DNA of 37,168 nt from Nitrospirae bacterium GWC2_57_13 (GCA_001805055.1 MHDZ01000040.1:1-37168), one strand, 5' to 3'; counted from the stretch's first letter, positions 1 to 7,612 are shown. Notes: generated from the sequence alone by a model not told the origin. Numbers and translations: made by a program.

Positions 1-229
1 TGATCTTCTTGCCGTCCCGGTCCTCGAAGGTATACATCTCCTTCTCCACGATGTCCGTTGATGCGCCTATGCTCCTGGCGAACAGTTCCGTGAACTCGAA
101 GATGGGAACGCGGATCTCCTGAAATCCGTAATCCTCAAAAAGCCCGCCAGCCACCGCCTCAAGATGCTCCCAAGCCGGCATGTCCGACGGAAGGATGTCC
201 TTGACCCCTTTAATTGCCTGAATCGACAT
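1..229 (-). CDS. hisS: Histidyl-tRNA synthetase, N-terminal part (cut by window edge)
   Basis: Partial gene: the first 76 codons are present and the 3' part lies beyond base 1. It would charge tRNA-His in the cytoplasm. The visible N-terminus starts MSIQAIKGVKDILPSD and continues with EIRVPIFEFTELFARSIG and VEKEMYTFEDRDGKK. These match the start of class II HisRS (the KGxxDILP segment, motif 1 region and the MYTFxDRxG stretch). The ATG at 229 has a GGAG ribosome site about 6 bases upstream. It is the last gene of a same-strand run mlaE-mlaF-mlaD-hisS, so it may be co-transcribed with the lipid transport genes. The identity is firm for this length; the catalytic motifs 2 and 3 cannot be seen. 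Confidence 0.9.
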   Translation of the reverse strand, partial: MSIQAIKGVKDILPSDMPAWEHLEAVAGGLFEDYGFQEIRVPIFEFTELFARSIGASTDIVEKEMYTFEDRDGKKI

Positions 230-285
230 GAAATCTCCTATGCATCAATAAGAACAGATCTAGAAATATTGATTGCGAAACGTCT

Positions 286-320
286 CATTCCGTATTCCGC
301 ATTCCGAACTCCGCACTTCT
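286..320. repeat. Heptad array, about five 7-bp units
   Basis: Five consecutive units in one 7-bp phase lie between hisS and mlaD: CATTCCG, TATTCCG, CATTCCG, AACTCCG, CACTTCT. The last unit touches the mlaD stop codon (TAA at 322-320 on the minus strand). The period matches the array at 1143-1233 but the unit sequence differs. Confidence 0.7.
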
Positions 321-1120
321 TATGGTTTTCTCAGCAATTTCCACGGATGCTTCTTCACATCCTCCGTGGCATCCTTCAGGTTCTTCGTCATCTCCTGGAT
401 ATTCTCGAGCGTGGCATCAACGTTCTTGCGATTCTCACCGACCAGTTTATCGCTCTTATCGAGCAAGGTCTTCAGGCTTGCAGCGCTTTCATCAAGCTTG
501 GTGATCAGATCAGGAAGCCTCTTCAGTCCTGCGGCGACTTCTTCCTTGTTGCCCGTCATGACCTTGACATTTCCCGTGACCTCTTCAAGATTCCGGACCG
601 TTGCCTTGAGCGATCTTGCAATGGCTGGATCGCCGAGCATGCTGTCCAGGTTGTCAGCGATACTCTTGAGCTTCAGTGCCACAGAATGCCCGATCTTGGT
701 GAGGTCTTCCAGCTTGAGGGATTCCTCGCCCATGATAACGGCGTCATCGGCCAGCGGCCTGGCATTCGGAGATCCGGCGCTCAACTCTACATACTTGCCG
801 CCCACAATGCCGAGGGTCTTGATCGCGGCCCGCGTATCCTCCTTGACGACCGTGCGCTGATATACGCTCAGTCTGACCTCGACCTTGTCTCCATACTCGG
901 AAGCAACGCGCACTTCCTTCACCTTTCCGACCTTTGTGCCGGAATACCTGACGGGCGCGTTCTTTTCAATGCCGTCGCTGTAGCTGAAAAGCACCCGGAC
1001 CTCCCGCTTCTTGCGGAATATGCTCTCAAGATCGCTGACCGTGAACACCATCACCGTCAGGACCACGAATGCGGTGAGCAGGAACGCTCCCGCGCGTATT
1101 TCGGAACGCTGGTACTCCAT
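320..1120 (-). CDS. mlaD: MlaD-family (MCE domain) substrate-binding protein
   Basis: Periplasmic, membrane-anchored MCE-domain subunit of an Mla-type ABC system that moves phospholipids between the inner and outer membranes. From the chosen ATG the protein is 266 residues: a short cytoplasmic start, one membrane helix (about residues 10-30), the MCE domain (about 38-115, with PVRYSGTKVGKVKEV and LGIVGGKYVELSAG), then a long helical C-terminal half rich in heptad-like leucines. The start at 1120 is chosen because AAGAGGTG stands just upstream. An in-frame start at 1159 would add 13 residues encoded partly by the 7-bp repeat array, which looks spurious. It lies downstream of mlaF and mlaE on the same strand. 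The longer helical tail resembles MCE proteins of non-enteric bacteria rather than the short E. coli MlaD. Confidence 0.9.
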   Translation of the reverse strand: MEYQRSEIRAGAFLLTAFVVLTVMVFTVSDLESIFRKKREVRVLFSYSDGIEKNAPVRYSGTKVGKVKEVRVASEYGDKVEVRLSVYQRTVVKEDTRAAIKTLGIVGGKYVELSAGSPNARPLADDAVIMGEESLKLEDLTKIGHSVALKLKSIADNLDSMLGDPAIARSLKATVRNLEEVTGNVKVMTGNKEEVAAGLKRLPDLITKLDESAASLKTLLDKSDKLVGENRKNVDATLENIQEMTKNLKDATEDVKKHPWKLLRKP

Positions 1121-1142
1121 ATGCACCTCTTGTGGCACAACG

Positions 1143-1233
1143 CATGGAGCATGGCGCATAGAGCAGGAACCTCTCTGCCCTCTGCCCTCTGCCCTCTGCT
1201 CTCTGCTCTCTGCCCTCTGCCCTCTGCCCTCTG
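1143..1233. repeat. Heptad array, 13 in-phase 7-bp units
   Basis: Read on the plus strand from 1143, units follow each other without a break: CATGGAG, CATGGCG, CATAGAG, CAGGAAC, CTCTCTG, three CCCTCTG, two CTCTCTG, three CCCTCTG. The array fills most of the gap between the mlaF stop (1238) and the mlaD start (1120). The first three units form a different sub-family (CATRGMG) from the CYCTCTG units but keep the phase. Resemblance to the heptanucleotide STRR repeats known from cyanobacteria is by analogy only. Confidence 0.9.
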
Positions 1234-1237
1234 CCCC

Positions 1238-2023
1238 CTACCCCACCAGAAGATCGTCCCGAAAATCCTTGCTCGACGCATGGAACGAGATCGGTCCGTC
1301 AGGGCTGCCGGTGATGAACTGCTGAACCAGCGGATCAGCGCTCTCCCGGATCTCCTGCGGCGTCCCCTCAGCCAGGACCTTTCCGCGATAGAGCAGAATG
1401 ATCTTGTCAGCGATCTTCATTGCTTCATGAACGGCGTGGGTCACAACGATACAGGTGATCCCCAGAAGTCTGTTCAGGTCCTTGATCAGCTTCGTGATGA
1501 CCGAAGCAATGATGGGATCAAGACCTGAGGTGGGTTCGTCAAAATACACCACTTCAGGATCAAGGGCAAGGGCGCGGGCAAGAGCTACGCGCTTCTGCAT
1601 GCCGCCTGACAGCTGTTCCGGATAGAGGTCCTCAAAATCACGAAGGCCCACCAATTCTAGCTTCATTTTGACCATGATATGCACGATATTTTGGTCGAGC
1701 GCCGTGTGTTCCCTGATCGGCAGCGCAATGTTCTCAGCCACGGTAAGTGAATTGAGAAGCGCATTATTCTGAAACAGTACGCCGATCCGCTTGCGATAGG
1801 GGTCCAGGGAACGGCCGCGCAGAGCAGTGATGTCAAGATCGCCATACCGCACTTCTCCAGAATCAGGCGCTGTCGCGCCGATCAGGATCTTGAGCATGGT
1901 GCTTTTGCCGCCCCCGCTCGTGCCGAAAACATAGGTGATCTTCCTTCCTTCAGCCGAGAAGCACAGGCCATCAAGCACTTTGCGGTTTCCATAGGTCTTA
2001 GATATGTTGTCGACTGTTATCAT
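1238..2023 (-). CDS. mlaF: Mla-type ABC transporter ATP-binding protein
   Basis: Cytoplasmic ATPase of the Mla phospholipid transporter; 261 residues, the usual length. Walker A is GTSGGGKST (about residues 34-42), the ABC signature is LSGGMQKRVALARA, and Walker B runs VYFDEPTSGLDP. The H-loop histidine follows in CIVVTHAVHEA. The SGGMQKRV form of the signature is typical of the MlaF/Ttg2A branch. It sits between mlaE (87 bases upstream) and mlaD (117 bases downstream) in the order E-F-D. Its ATG at 2023 lacks a clear Shine-Dalgarno, and the gap to mlaE is AT-rich with degenerate 7-base periodicity, so its expression may depend on read-through from mlaE. Confidence 0.95.
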   Translation of the reverse strand: MITVDNISKTYGNRKVLDGLCFSAEGRKITYVFGTSGGGKSTMLKILIGATAPDSGEVRYGDLDITALRGRSLDPYRKRIGVLFQNNALLNSLTVAENIALPIREHTALDQNIVHIMVKMKLELVGLRDFEDLYPEQLSGGMQKRVALARALALDPEVVYFDEPTSGLDPIIASVITKLIKDLNRLLGITCIVVTHAVHEAMKIADKIILLYRGKVLAEGTPQEIRESADPLVQQFITGSPDGPISFHASSKDFRDDLLVG

Positions 2024-2109
2024 TCAGCACAGAGCATCAGAAATTAGAGATTGAGATAGTAAGATATTTCGGCTGCATAACTCAATATCTTAATATCTAT
2101 TCACTTATT
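2024..2109. other. mlaF-mlaE gap: AT-rich, degenerate 7-bp periodicity
   Basis: This short gap is much richer in A+T than its surroundings. Read on the minus strand next to mlaF it gives TCTCTAA, TTTCTGA, TGCTCTG, TGCTGAA: four weakly related heptads in one phase. A partial inverted repeat is also present (AGATATT and AATATCT forms). No gene fits. Confidence 0.35.
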
Positions 2110-2898
2110 CTAACCATAAAATGCCGTTGTCATGATCGTATCGAACACGATGATCGTGAGCGTCGATGACACCACGGCAAGCATGGTGGCGCGGCCGACT
2201 CCTTCCGCACCGCCCTCAACGGCAAAACCCCGGTCGCATCCGACCAGAACGATCACCGCGGCAAAGACAACGGACTTCAGCAATCCTGAATAAACGTCCT
2301 TGAACACAATGACATCCAGCGTCTCTCTCAGATAGGTGTCCAGGGTGATGCCCAGCCGCAGGTTGCCGTAGAGAAAGCCCCCGGCAAGGGCCGTAACACT
2401 CGCGATGACCGTGAGCGCGGGAAGAGAGACCAGCATGGCCAGAAAGCGGTTCACCACAAGAAATCGAACAGGGTTGATCGCCATGGTCTCCAGGGCCAGG
2501 ATCTCCTCAGCCACCTTCATGGTCCCGATCCGTGAGGTAAAAGCCGCTCCCACCCTTCCCGCAATGATCAGTGCCGTGATGAGCGGCCCCACTTCCCTCA
2601 AGAGCGCCACGGCAACAAAGCCGGGGAGGTAGGACAGCGCTCCCAGTTCCCGAAGCTGAAAGGAAACGAGGACGGTGAAAGCGATGCCGAGAAACGCCGA
2701 GACCGTCATAACGAGTGGCAGGGACCGGGCCCCGACCTCATCGATGCGTCGCAGGATCCCCGCCTGACCACGCCTCACGGGGTCATGCAGCACGATCCGG
2801 GACTGGACCAGGGTCTCACGGAAAAGGAAATAGATGCGAGATAGGATCCCGAGAAAAGCAATGAATGCCCTGCCGACGTACCCGAAGAGGTTTCTCAT
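2110..2898 (-). CDS. mlaE: Mla-type ABC transporter permease
   Basis: Inner-membrane permease of the Mla lipid transporter; 262 residues, normal for the family. An amphipathic N-terminus (residues 1-30) precedes membrane segments at about 55-80, 90-115, 150-180, 200-220 and 240-260. Family signatures visible are GFVAVALLREVGPLITALIIAGRVGAAF in two parts: the LLREVGPLITALIIAGR stretch, then TSRIGTMKVAEEILALE. These are the MlaE coupling region that contacts MlaF. It is the first gene of the mlaE-mlaF-mlaD-hisS run. A GGGAC-type hairpin at 3006-3042 separates it from the STAS gene upstream. Confidence 0.95.
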   Translation of the reverse strand: MRNLFGYVGRAFIAFLGILSRIYFLFRETLVQSRIVLHDPVRRGQAGILRRIDEVGARSLPLVMTVSAFLGIAFTVLVSFQLRELGALSYLPGFVAVALLREVGPLITALIIAGRVGAAFTSRIGTMKVAEEILALETMAINPVRFLVVNRFLAMLVSLPALTVIASVTALAGGFLYGNLRLGITLDTYLRETLDVIVFKDVYSGLLKSVVFAAVIVLVGCDRGFAVEGGAEGVGRATMLAVVSSTLTIIVFDTIMTTAFYG

Positions 2899-3005
2899 AT
2901 TCTAATCCGGACAATCCGGAACAAAGTCCGCCACCGCCGCTCCCCCGGCCCGCTTCCTATTTTTGTTTGATCCGGGGCGGGCGTGTCAGACATTTTCTTG
3001 AAGAA

Positions 3006-3042
3006 AGGGATAGTCCCCTTAAACCAAAGGGGGACTGTCCCT
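3006..3042. repeat. GGGACAGTCCCC-type palindromic element (single copy), possible terminator
   Basis: AGGGATAGTCCCCTT (3006-3020) faces AAGGGGGACTGTCCCT (3027-3042) across a 6-base loop. The stem has one wobble pair and one bulged base. The same core recurs in triplicate at 8297-8407. It lies just after the STAS gene stop (3059, minus strand), where it could end transcription, but no clear T-run follows on that strand. Confidence 0.8.
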
Positions 3043-3058
3043 GTTTGCACGAAGCCGC

Positions 3059-3406
3059 TTATAATCCTGCCTCAGCCTCGGCAAGGGAAGCGTATATCTC
3101 AAATACGCTCGAAAGCCGAGCCAGCTCAAAAATGTCCCTCACCGGAGGGCTCAGATCAACAAGACGGAGCCGAAGCGACCGTTTCATGCAGTTCTGCATG
3201 GCCTCGACAAGGGTGGCGATGCCCGAGCTGTCCATATACCGCACCTGGGAAAGGTCGATCAGCACCGCCTTGGATCCGGCATCTATCTGACGGAATGCCT
3301 CGGCGATCTTTCCCCGCACATCGGGCGACGTGCTCATATCCACATCGCCCCGTATCTTCATGAGCATCCCGTGATCAGTTCGATCAAGCGAAACTTCAGC
3401 CTTCAT
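3059..3406 (-). CDS. STAS-domain anti-sigma factor antagonist (SpoIIAA/RsbV type)
   Basis: Small cytoplasmic partner-switching protein of 115 residues, one STAS domain over its full length. The signature is LIDLSQVRYMDSSGIATL; the DSSG motif (residues 59-62) holds the serine that a cognate kinase phosphorylates in this family. When dephosphorylated, such antagonists bind the anti-sigma kinase and free its target. The kinase-type gene lies 28 bases upstream and a SpoIIE-type phosphatase precedes that, so all three parts of the switch are present. No sigma factor gene is adjacent, so the output is unknown. The start at 3406 has no strong ribosome site. Confidence 0.9.
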   Translation of the reverse strand: MKAEVSLDRTDHGMLMKIRGDVDMSTSPDVRGKIAEAFRQIDAGSKAVLIDLSQVRYMDSSGIATLVEAMQNCMKRSLRLRLVDLSPPVRDIFELARLSSVFEIYASLAEAEAGL

Positions 3407-3434
3407 CTGCGTTCAACTTTCTCTTCAAGATTCG

Positions 3435-3848
3435 TTATCCCTTGCGTTTTTCGAGTGTAAGCAGTGTTCCGCGTTCGCGGGACGTGTCGTACTCAACTCG
3501 GTCAAAGACCGTTCCCATGAAGTGGGTGCCCAGTCCTCCGGGCCGCACGTCGGCGAGGTCCCGGGGCGCGATGCGGGAAGCGTCAACCTGTTTCCCGAAA
3601 TCCTCGATCACAATGGTGCATCTGCCGTCTTCCGTTGTCGCCTTCAAGGTGATGATCTGGGAATGATCACCCTCATACGCGTACTTGATCACATTGGAGC
3701 ATGCCTCATCCACGGCAAGGATGATCTTTCCCGCCTCTTTTTTAGAAAAGCCCGCATCAATAACAAGCGGATAGAGTGCGCTCCTGATGACATAAAGGTA
3801 CTTGGGATGGCTCGGCACGGTCAGCGTAACAGCAGCTGTCGCGGTCAT
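3435..3848 (-). CDS. Anti-sigma regulatory factor, serine kinase of RsbW/SpoIIAB type
   Basis: GHKL-fold ATP-binding protein of 137 residues. The N-box ILAVDEACSNVIKYAYEG and the G-box region VRPGGLGTHFMGTVFD (GGLG) are both readable, so ATP binding looks intact. It would phosphorylate the neighbouring STAS protein and bind a sigma factor or other target. The start is put at 3848, where the ATG overlaps the TGA of the phosphatase gene as ATGA, a classic sign of translational coupling. A start at 3866 is possible but would extend far into the upstream gene without a ribosome site. Confidence 0.9.
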   Translation of the reverse strand: MTATAAVTLTVPSHPKYLYVIRSALYPLVIDAGFSKKEAGKIILAVDEACSNVIKYAYEGDHSQIITLKATTEDGRCTIVIEDFGKQVDASRIAPRDLADVRPGGLGTHFMGTVFDRVEYDTSRERGTLLTLEKRKG

Positions 3849-5134
3849 GGGCACGCTCCAAAGCACAGGAGCGTGATATCATCGTGCTGCGCGGTAAGGC
3901 CGGTGAATGCATTCACGCTCTGAACGATCGCGGCTGACAAACCGCCGGGGTCTGCCGGCCCGCTCTTCACCACCGCCTCAAAGCGCTCATAACCGTATAG
4001 TTCCTCCTGGTCGTTCATGGCCTCAATGACACCGTCGGTGTACAGCACGACACTATCGCCTTTTCCGAGTGTGACGATCTCCTGGCCAAATGCCATGCCC
4101 GGCAGAATGCCGAGGGGCGCGCCGACCGCTTGCGTCAGTTTTTGCATTGTCCCATCACCGCGGCGCACAAGCGGCGGGAGGTGGCCTGCATTCGTTACTG
4201 TCAGACGCCCCGTTTCCGTCTCGACCTCGAGGTAGAGAGCCGTGGCGAACATGCCCCTCCTGCTGCGCGCCGCGAGCAGATCGTTCAGCTTTCCGAAGGC
4301 CTCGCCGGGACCGCGCTCCGTATAGGCAAGGGTCCGGAGATCGCTCCCCAGCTTGGCCATGAACAGCGCCGCAGGAACGCCTTTGCCCGAAACATCGCCG
4401 ATCACGACGCCGGTCCGTCCGCGGTCAAGGGGGATGAAATCATAAAAATCCCCGCCCACTTCCTGCGCAGGGGTATAGTGGGCGCTGAACGTGTAGCCTG
4501 CGGCACGGGGGGGAGAATCAGGCAGGAAGCTTTGCTGGACCGTACGGGCGAATTCCATGTCCTTCACGAGCCGCTGCTTCTCCATCAGGCTGCGGTGCAT
4601 CTTGGCGTTCTCAATGGCAATGGCAGCCGTGCTGCACAGCGCCACAAAGAGCTCCAGGTCATCTGCGTCAAAGGGCTTCTCGTCGAGCCGGTTGATCACC
4701 TGGGCCACACCGGTGATACGCTCCCCCACCTTGAGCGGAACGGCGATCATGGATTTGGTGCGGTATCCTGTCGCTTCATCATGGCCCCGGTAGAACTTGG
4801 GATGCTGATACACGTCTTCGATCAAAAGGGGGGTGCCTTCCTGGGCAACGGTACCGGCGATCCCCTGCCCGAGCTTCAGCCTGAACTCCTGCTTCAGCCT
4901 GGCGCCAACGGCTCCCAGAGCCACTTGGTAGACCAGTTCGTTCGTTTTCTCGTCGATGAGCATAAGGCTGGAAGCATCGGCGTTCATGACCTTTTCGGAT
5001 ATGGTCATGACGTTCTCCAGAATCTGATCAAGGTTCAGCGAGGAGCTGATGATCCCGTTCACTTCAATCAGCGTGGAGAGCCGCTCGATCTTTCGCTCAA
5101 GCCTCAACGTATCAACAGGCTTCGTCATGGCCAT
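3845..5134 (-). CDS. GAF-domain SpoIIE-family PP2C serine phosphatase (RsbU/RsbP type)
   Basis: Cytoplasmic sensor phosphatase of about 429 residues that would dephosphorylate the STAS antagonist two genes downstream. A GAF domain spans roughly residues 25-165 (LGQGIAGTVAQEGTPLLIEDV; KSMIAVPLKVGERITGVAQV). A short linker helix contains the KDMEFARTVQQSFLP stretch common before SpoIIE domains. The PP2C domain then fills about 205-428, with metal-binding aspartates in GGDFYDF, VVIGDVSGKGVPAALFMA and VLYTDGVIEAMN. Three start codons (GTG 5137, ATG 5134, ATG 5128) lie close together and none has a clear ribosome site; 5134 is a choice, not a proof. No membrane segment is visible, so the GAF ligand would be cytoplasmic. 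Confidence 0.92.
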   Translation of the reverse strand: MAMTKPVDTLRLERKIERLSTLIEVNGIISSSLNLDQILENVMTISEKVMNADASSLMLIDEKTNELVYQVALGAVGARLKQEFRLKLGQGIAGTVAQEGTPLLIEDVYQHPKFYRGHDEATGYRTKSMIAVPLKVGERITGVAQVINRLDEKPFDADDLELFVALCSTAAIAIENAKMHRSLMEKQRLVKDMEFARTVQQSFLPDSPPRAAGYTFSAHYTPAQEVGGDFYDFIPLDRGRTGVVIGDVSGKGVPAALFMAKLGSDLRTLAYTERGPGEAFGKLNDLLAARSRRGMFATALYLEVETETGRLTVTNAGHLPPLVRRGDGTMQKLTQAVGAPLGILPGMAFGQEIVTLGKGDSVVLYTDGVIEAMNDQEELYGYERFEAVVKSGPADPGGLSAAIVQSVNAFTGLTAQHDDITLLCFGACP

Positions 5135-5255
5135 CACAATAGCATACCAACCGGATTTCGGTCAACGGGAAAGTGGGGTCCTGAAGCCTGATACGGGAAG
5201 GATGATACGAGATTCGGCCGTTTGAACACGTTCTCGCTTCCTCATGCCCCCTGCG

Positions 5256-6503
5256 TCAGGATCCGGGCAGAGCAGCGCCCTTCAATTGCCTGATGCGCTC
5301 TATCACAGGCGGATGGGAATAGTAGAAGGCGGCATAGACCGGGTGCGGATGCAGATTGGCGAGGTTTTCCCGCGAGAGCTTCACCAGGGCATCGGCCAAG
5401 GCAGCGGGATTGCCGGTCAAGTCCACGGCGAACCGGTCAGCAACCCCTTCGTTCTTCCGTGAGAGATGGCTGAACAACGGTGTGAGCGGAAACAGGGCAA
5501 TGTTAAAAAGGAACAGGACGATCGCTGACTGAGCGGCAAAGGAGGCTACTTCCAGTCCCGCCAGACCCGGCAGGCCATCCCATCGGAACAGGTGAAAGGC
5601 GGAATAAAGGCCGATCAGCGCCAGGGTTTCGCTCACGACGATCTGCTTCAGCACATGCCGTTTCTTCCAATGGCCGGCCTCATGGGCAAGGACTGCCAGG
5701 ATCTCCTCGTGGGTCATCTGCCTGAGCAGCGTATCAAAAAGCACGATGCGCTTCACCCTGCCGATGCCCGTAAAATAGGCATTCGAGTGTTTGCTCCTTT
5801 TTGACGCATCTACCTGAAAGACGCGGCTGATCATCAGTCCGGCCCGTTCCATCAGACCGCGCACCTGTTCTTCCAGGCCCTCCTCCTTCAGCGGCTCAAA
5901 GCGGAAAAAAAGCGGCTCGATGACCACGGGAGAAAGATACATGACGAAGATGCCGAAACTCAGGAGGAAAGCCCAGACCCAGAGCCACCACCAGTCAGGA
6001 CTTGTCTGCACGAGGGAAAAGGAGGCCAGCAGAACCGCCCCGCCGAGTACTGACGAAATGGCCAGTGACTTGATGAGGTCGGTGAGCCAGAGAGCGGGAG
6101 TCATGGTATTGAAGCCGTGACGCGCCTCGATCCCGAACTGGAGGTAGAGGCTGAAGGGTATGCCGATGATTGTCTCGGCCAGGAGGAACAGGAGAAAAAA
6201 GAGCGTCCCCTGCAAAACAAATGAATCCGTCAGAGAGGCAACCCATTGGTCGTAGACACCGAGCAGACCGGTGAAAAGAACAAGCATGACAAGGATGCCG
6301 CTGACAGCGGATTCCAGAAGCCCCAGACGGGAGGTATCGGCCGTATATGCGGTGATCCGACGAAGACGCTCCGCATCGACAGCGCCGGCGAATTCCGGCG
6401 GCACAATGCCGCCTTTCGATCTCAGATGGGAGAGGTTCAGATACCGGAGCCAGAACCGTGCTGCAAGGACAGCGAGATAGAGGCATAGGAGGGCGATCAT
6501 CAT
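5256..6503 (-). CDS. M48-family membrane zinc metalloprotease (Ste24/CAAX protease 1 type)
   Basis: Inner-membrane peptidase of 415 residues with several hydrophobic helices (about residues 1-20, 66-90, 95-125, 145-170, 175-200, 320-345). The zinc motif HEAGH is at about residues 273-277 (AVLAHEAGHWKKRH). The third ligand region EGVADRFAVDLTG lies about 95 residues later, matching the ENEAD-type glutamate of the family. The N-terminal half and the SNAYFTGIGRVKRIVLFDTLL stretch (split here by family convention) resemble Ste24-like M48A enzymes rather than HtpX. Bacterial members act in membrane protein turnover; the substrate is not known. It stands upstream of the partner-switching genes on the same strand with a gap of about 120 bases. 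Confidence 0.92.
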   Translation of the reverse strand: MMIALLCLYLAVLAARFWLRYLNLSHLRSKGGIVPPEFAGAVDAERLRRITAYTADTSRLGLLESAVSGILVMLVLFTGLLGVYDQWVASLTDSFVLQGTLFFLLFLLAETIIGIPFSLYLQFGIEARHGFNTMTPALWLTDLIKSLAISSVLGGAVLLASFSLVQTSPDWWWLWVWAFLLSFGIFVMYLSPVVIEPLFFRFEPLKEEGLEEQVRGLMERAGLMISRVFQVDASKRSKHSNAYFTGIGRVKRIVLFDTLLRQMTHEEILAVLAHEAGHWKKRHVLKQIVVSETLALIGLYSAFHLFRWDGLPGLAGLEVASFAAQSAIVLFLFNIALFPLTPLFSHLSRKNEGVADRFAVDLTGNPAALADALVKLSRENLANLHPHPVYAAFYYSHPPVIERIRQLKGAALPGS

Positions 6504-6887
6504 GCCCCATCATACGGGGGCAGGCGGTGAGAGGTCAAGATAGATTACGGGAGAGAATACAGACAAGGCGCCCCGATAATCTCGGCAGGTACCCTCTGCA
6601 GGGTCGGCTCATCGGGACGCCTTAAAGGCGGCACTGTCAATGATCTGGAGACTTGGCCCGGAAGATCTCCTCCCATGGGGAGCCTGGAAGTTCTCTGCTG
6701 GTGGACTCTAGGGCGGCAATAGCATAGTTTACAATTTTTCCAGGGGTAAGAAGGCCGCCTTGCTGCGCTACTTCCAGTCTCCGTTCGAACAGTACCACCT
6801 CTACTGCTACGATAGAACGGGGCCCGCAAATTGTCAATAACGCGAAAGTCGTATTTTACCGAATTGCAGAAAATACACTTTTCCCAA
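6504..6887. other. 384-bp gap between M48 protease and LuxR-type regulator
   Basis: No recognised gene. One weak open frame on the minus strand (TTG at 6837 to TGA at 6637, 66 residues) reads VEVVLFERRLEVAQQGGLL and then TPGKIVNYAIAALE, which looks vaguely like a small helical antitoxin or a gene remnant. It has no ribosome site, and its third-position usage is less GC-rich than the neighbours. A palindrome AAGGCGGCCTT lies inside it. Treat it as unresolved. Confidence 0.3.
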
Positions 6888-7529
6888 TTAATGGGACAGC
6901 AGGGCAATGGCCTTGGTCCTGCTTTTGACCTTCAGTTTGCGGTAAATGCGGTACAGGTGCGTCTTTACTGTCCGTTCGCTGATGCTGCTTTCGACGGCGA
7001 TCTCCCTGTTCGTGGAGCCCTGCAGCAGCATCGTCAGGATCTCCATTTCCCGGTTCGTCAAGGGAGGCAGGCCGGGAATATGGGACTGAAGTGTTTCGGG
7101 CAGCAGCATTGGTTTCGAAATCGCTTTTTCCAGAAGCCTCCGCTCTGCCCAGATCTCGCCGTCATGGACGGCGCGCAGGGCCTTTGCCATGATGGCCGGA
7201 GGATCAACGGTACTGATATATCCCCTGATCCCGGTTTTGAGGTCCGTGATCAGATCCTCATCGCTCAGGCCGTTCTCAAGCAGCAGGACCACCCGCGTTT
7301 TCTGATTCTTCGCCTGAACGGAATGGATGAACCGCGATAGCGTGCGCTTCTTCAGCACTTCGGGATTCAGGACAACGATGTCCGGCTCGGCGGAAAGCTG
7401 CCTGATCGCTGTCTCGCGCGTCGAAACCATTGAAATAAGGTTGAAATCCTGGTGTTTCCGGAGAGCCGTCGCGATCGTCTCGACCTGGGCGGGATCGCTG
7501 TCAACTATCATAATACGAATATCACCCAT
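6888..7529 (-). CDS. LuxR/NarL-type DNA-binding regulator with degenerate receiver domain
   Basis: Cytoplasmic transcription factor of 213 residues. Residues 1-120 have the fold pattern of a response-regulator receiver (MIVDSDPAQVETIATAL at the start, GYISTVDPPAIMAKALRAV near the end). The usual phosphoacceptor aspartate is asparagine 55 (DIVVLNPEVL), and the conserved lysine before the last helix is replaced (YIST). Residues about 148-210 are a full LuxR helix-turn-helix: LTNREMEILTMLLQGSTNRE then SISERTVKTHLYRIYRKL. It may therefore act without phosphorylation. The start at 7529 is supported by GGGAGG seven bases upstream and a promoter at 7584-7612. It does not directly follow a kinase gene; maf stands between it and the histidine kinase. 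Confidence 0.9.
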   Translation of the reverse strand: MGDIRIMIVDSDPAQVETIATALRKHQDFNLISMVSTRETAIRQLSAEPDIVVLNPEVLKKRTLSRFIHSVQAKNQKTRVVLLLENGLSDEDLITDLKTGIRGYISTVDPPAIMAKALRAVHDGEIWAERRLLEKAISKPMLLPETLQSHIPGLPPLTNREMEILTMLLQGSTNREIAVESSISERTVKTHLYRIYRKLKVKSRTKAIALLSH

Positions 7530-7583
7530 TGATAACCTCCCGTTTTACACCGTCGCACTGCCTTGAAGTATCTGGATAATTCT

Positions 7584-7612
7584 ATTGTGGATTTTTTTAC
7601 TACTTTTGTCAA
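7584..7612 (-). promoter_or_regulatory. Sigma-70-type promoter for the LuxR-type regulator
   Basis: On the minus strand TTGACA (7612-7607) and CACAAT (7589-7584) are separated by 17 bases, about 55 bases before the regulator's ATG. The -35 is perfect and the -10 matches four of six. This makes the regulator separable from maf upstream. Confidence 0.55.

Noticed and set aside
164-1528. 454-codon open frame on the plus strand
   Set aside because: It crosses mlaD, the heptad array and part of mlaF in antisense and contains a PSALCPL-type tandem peptide produced by the repeat.
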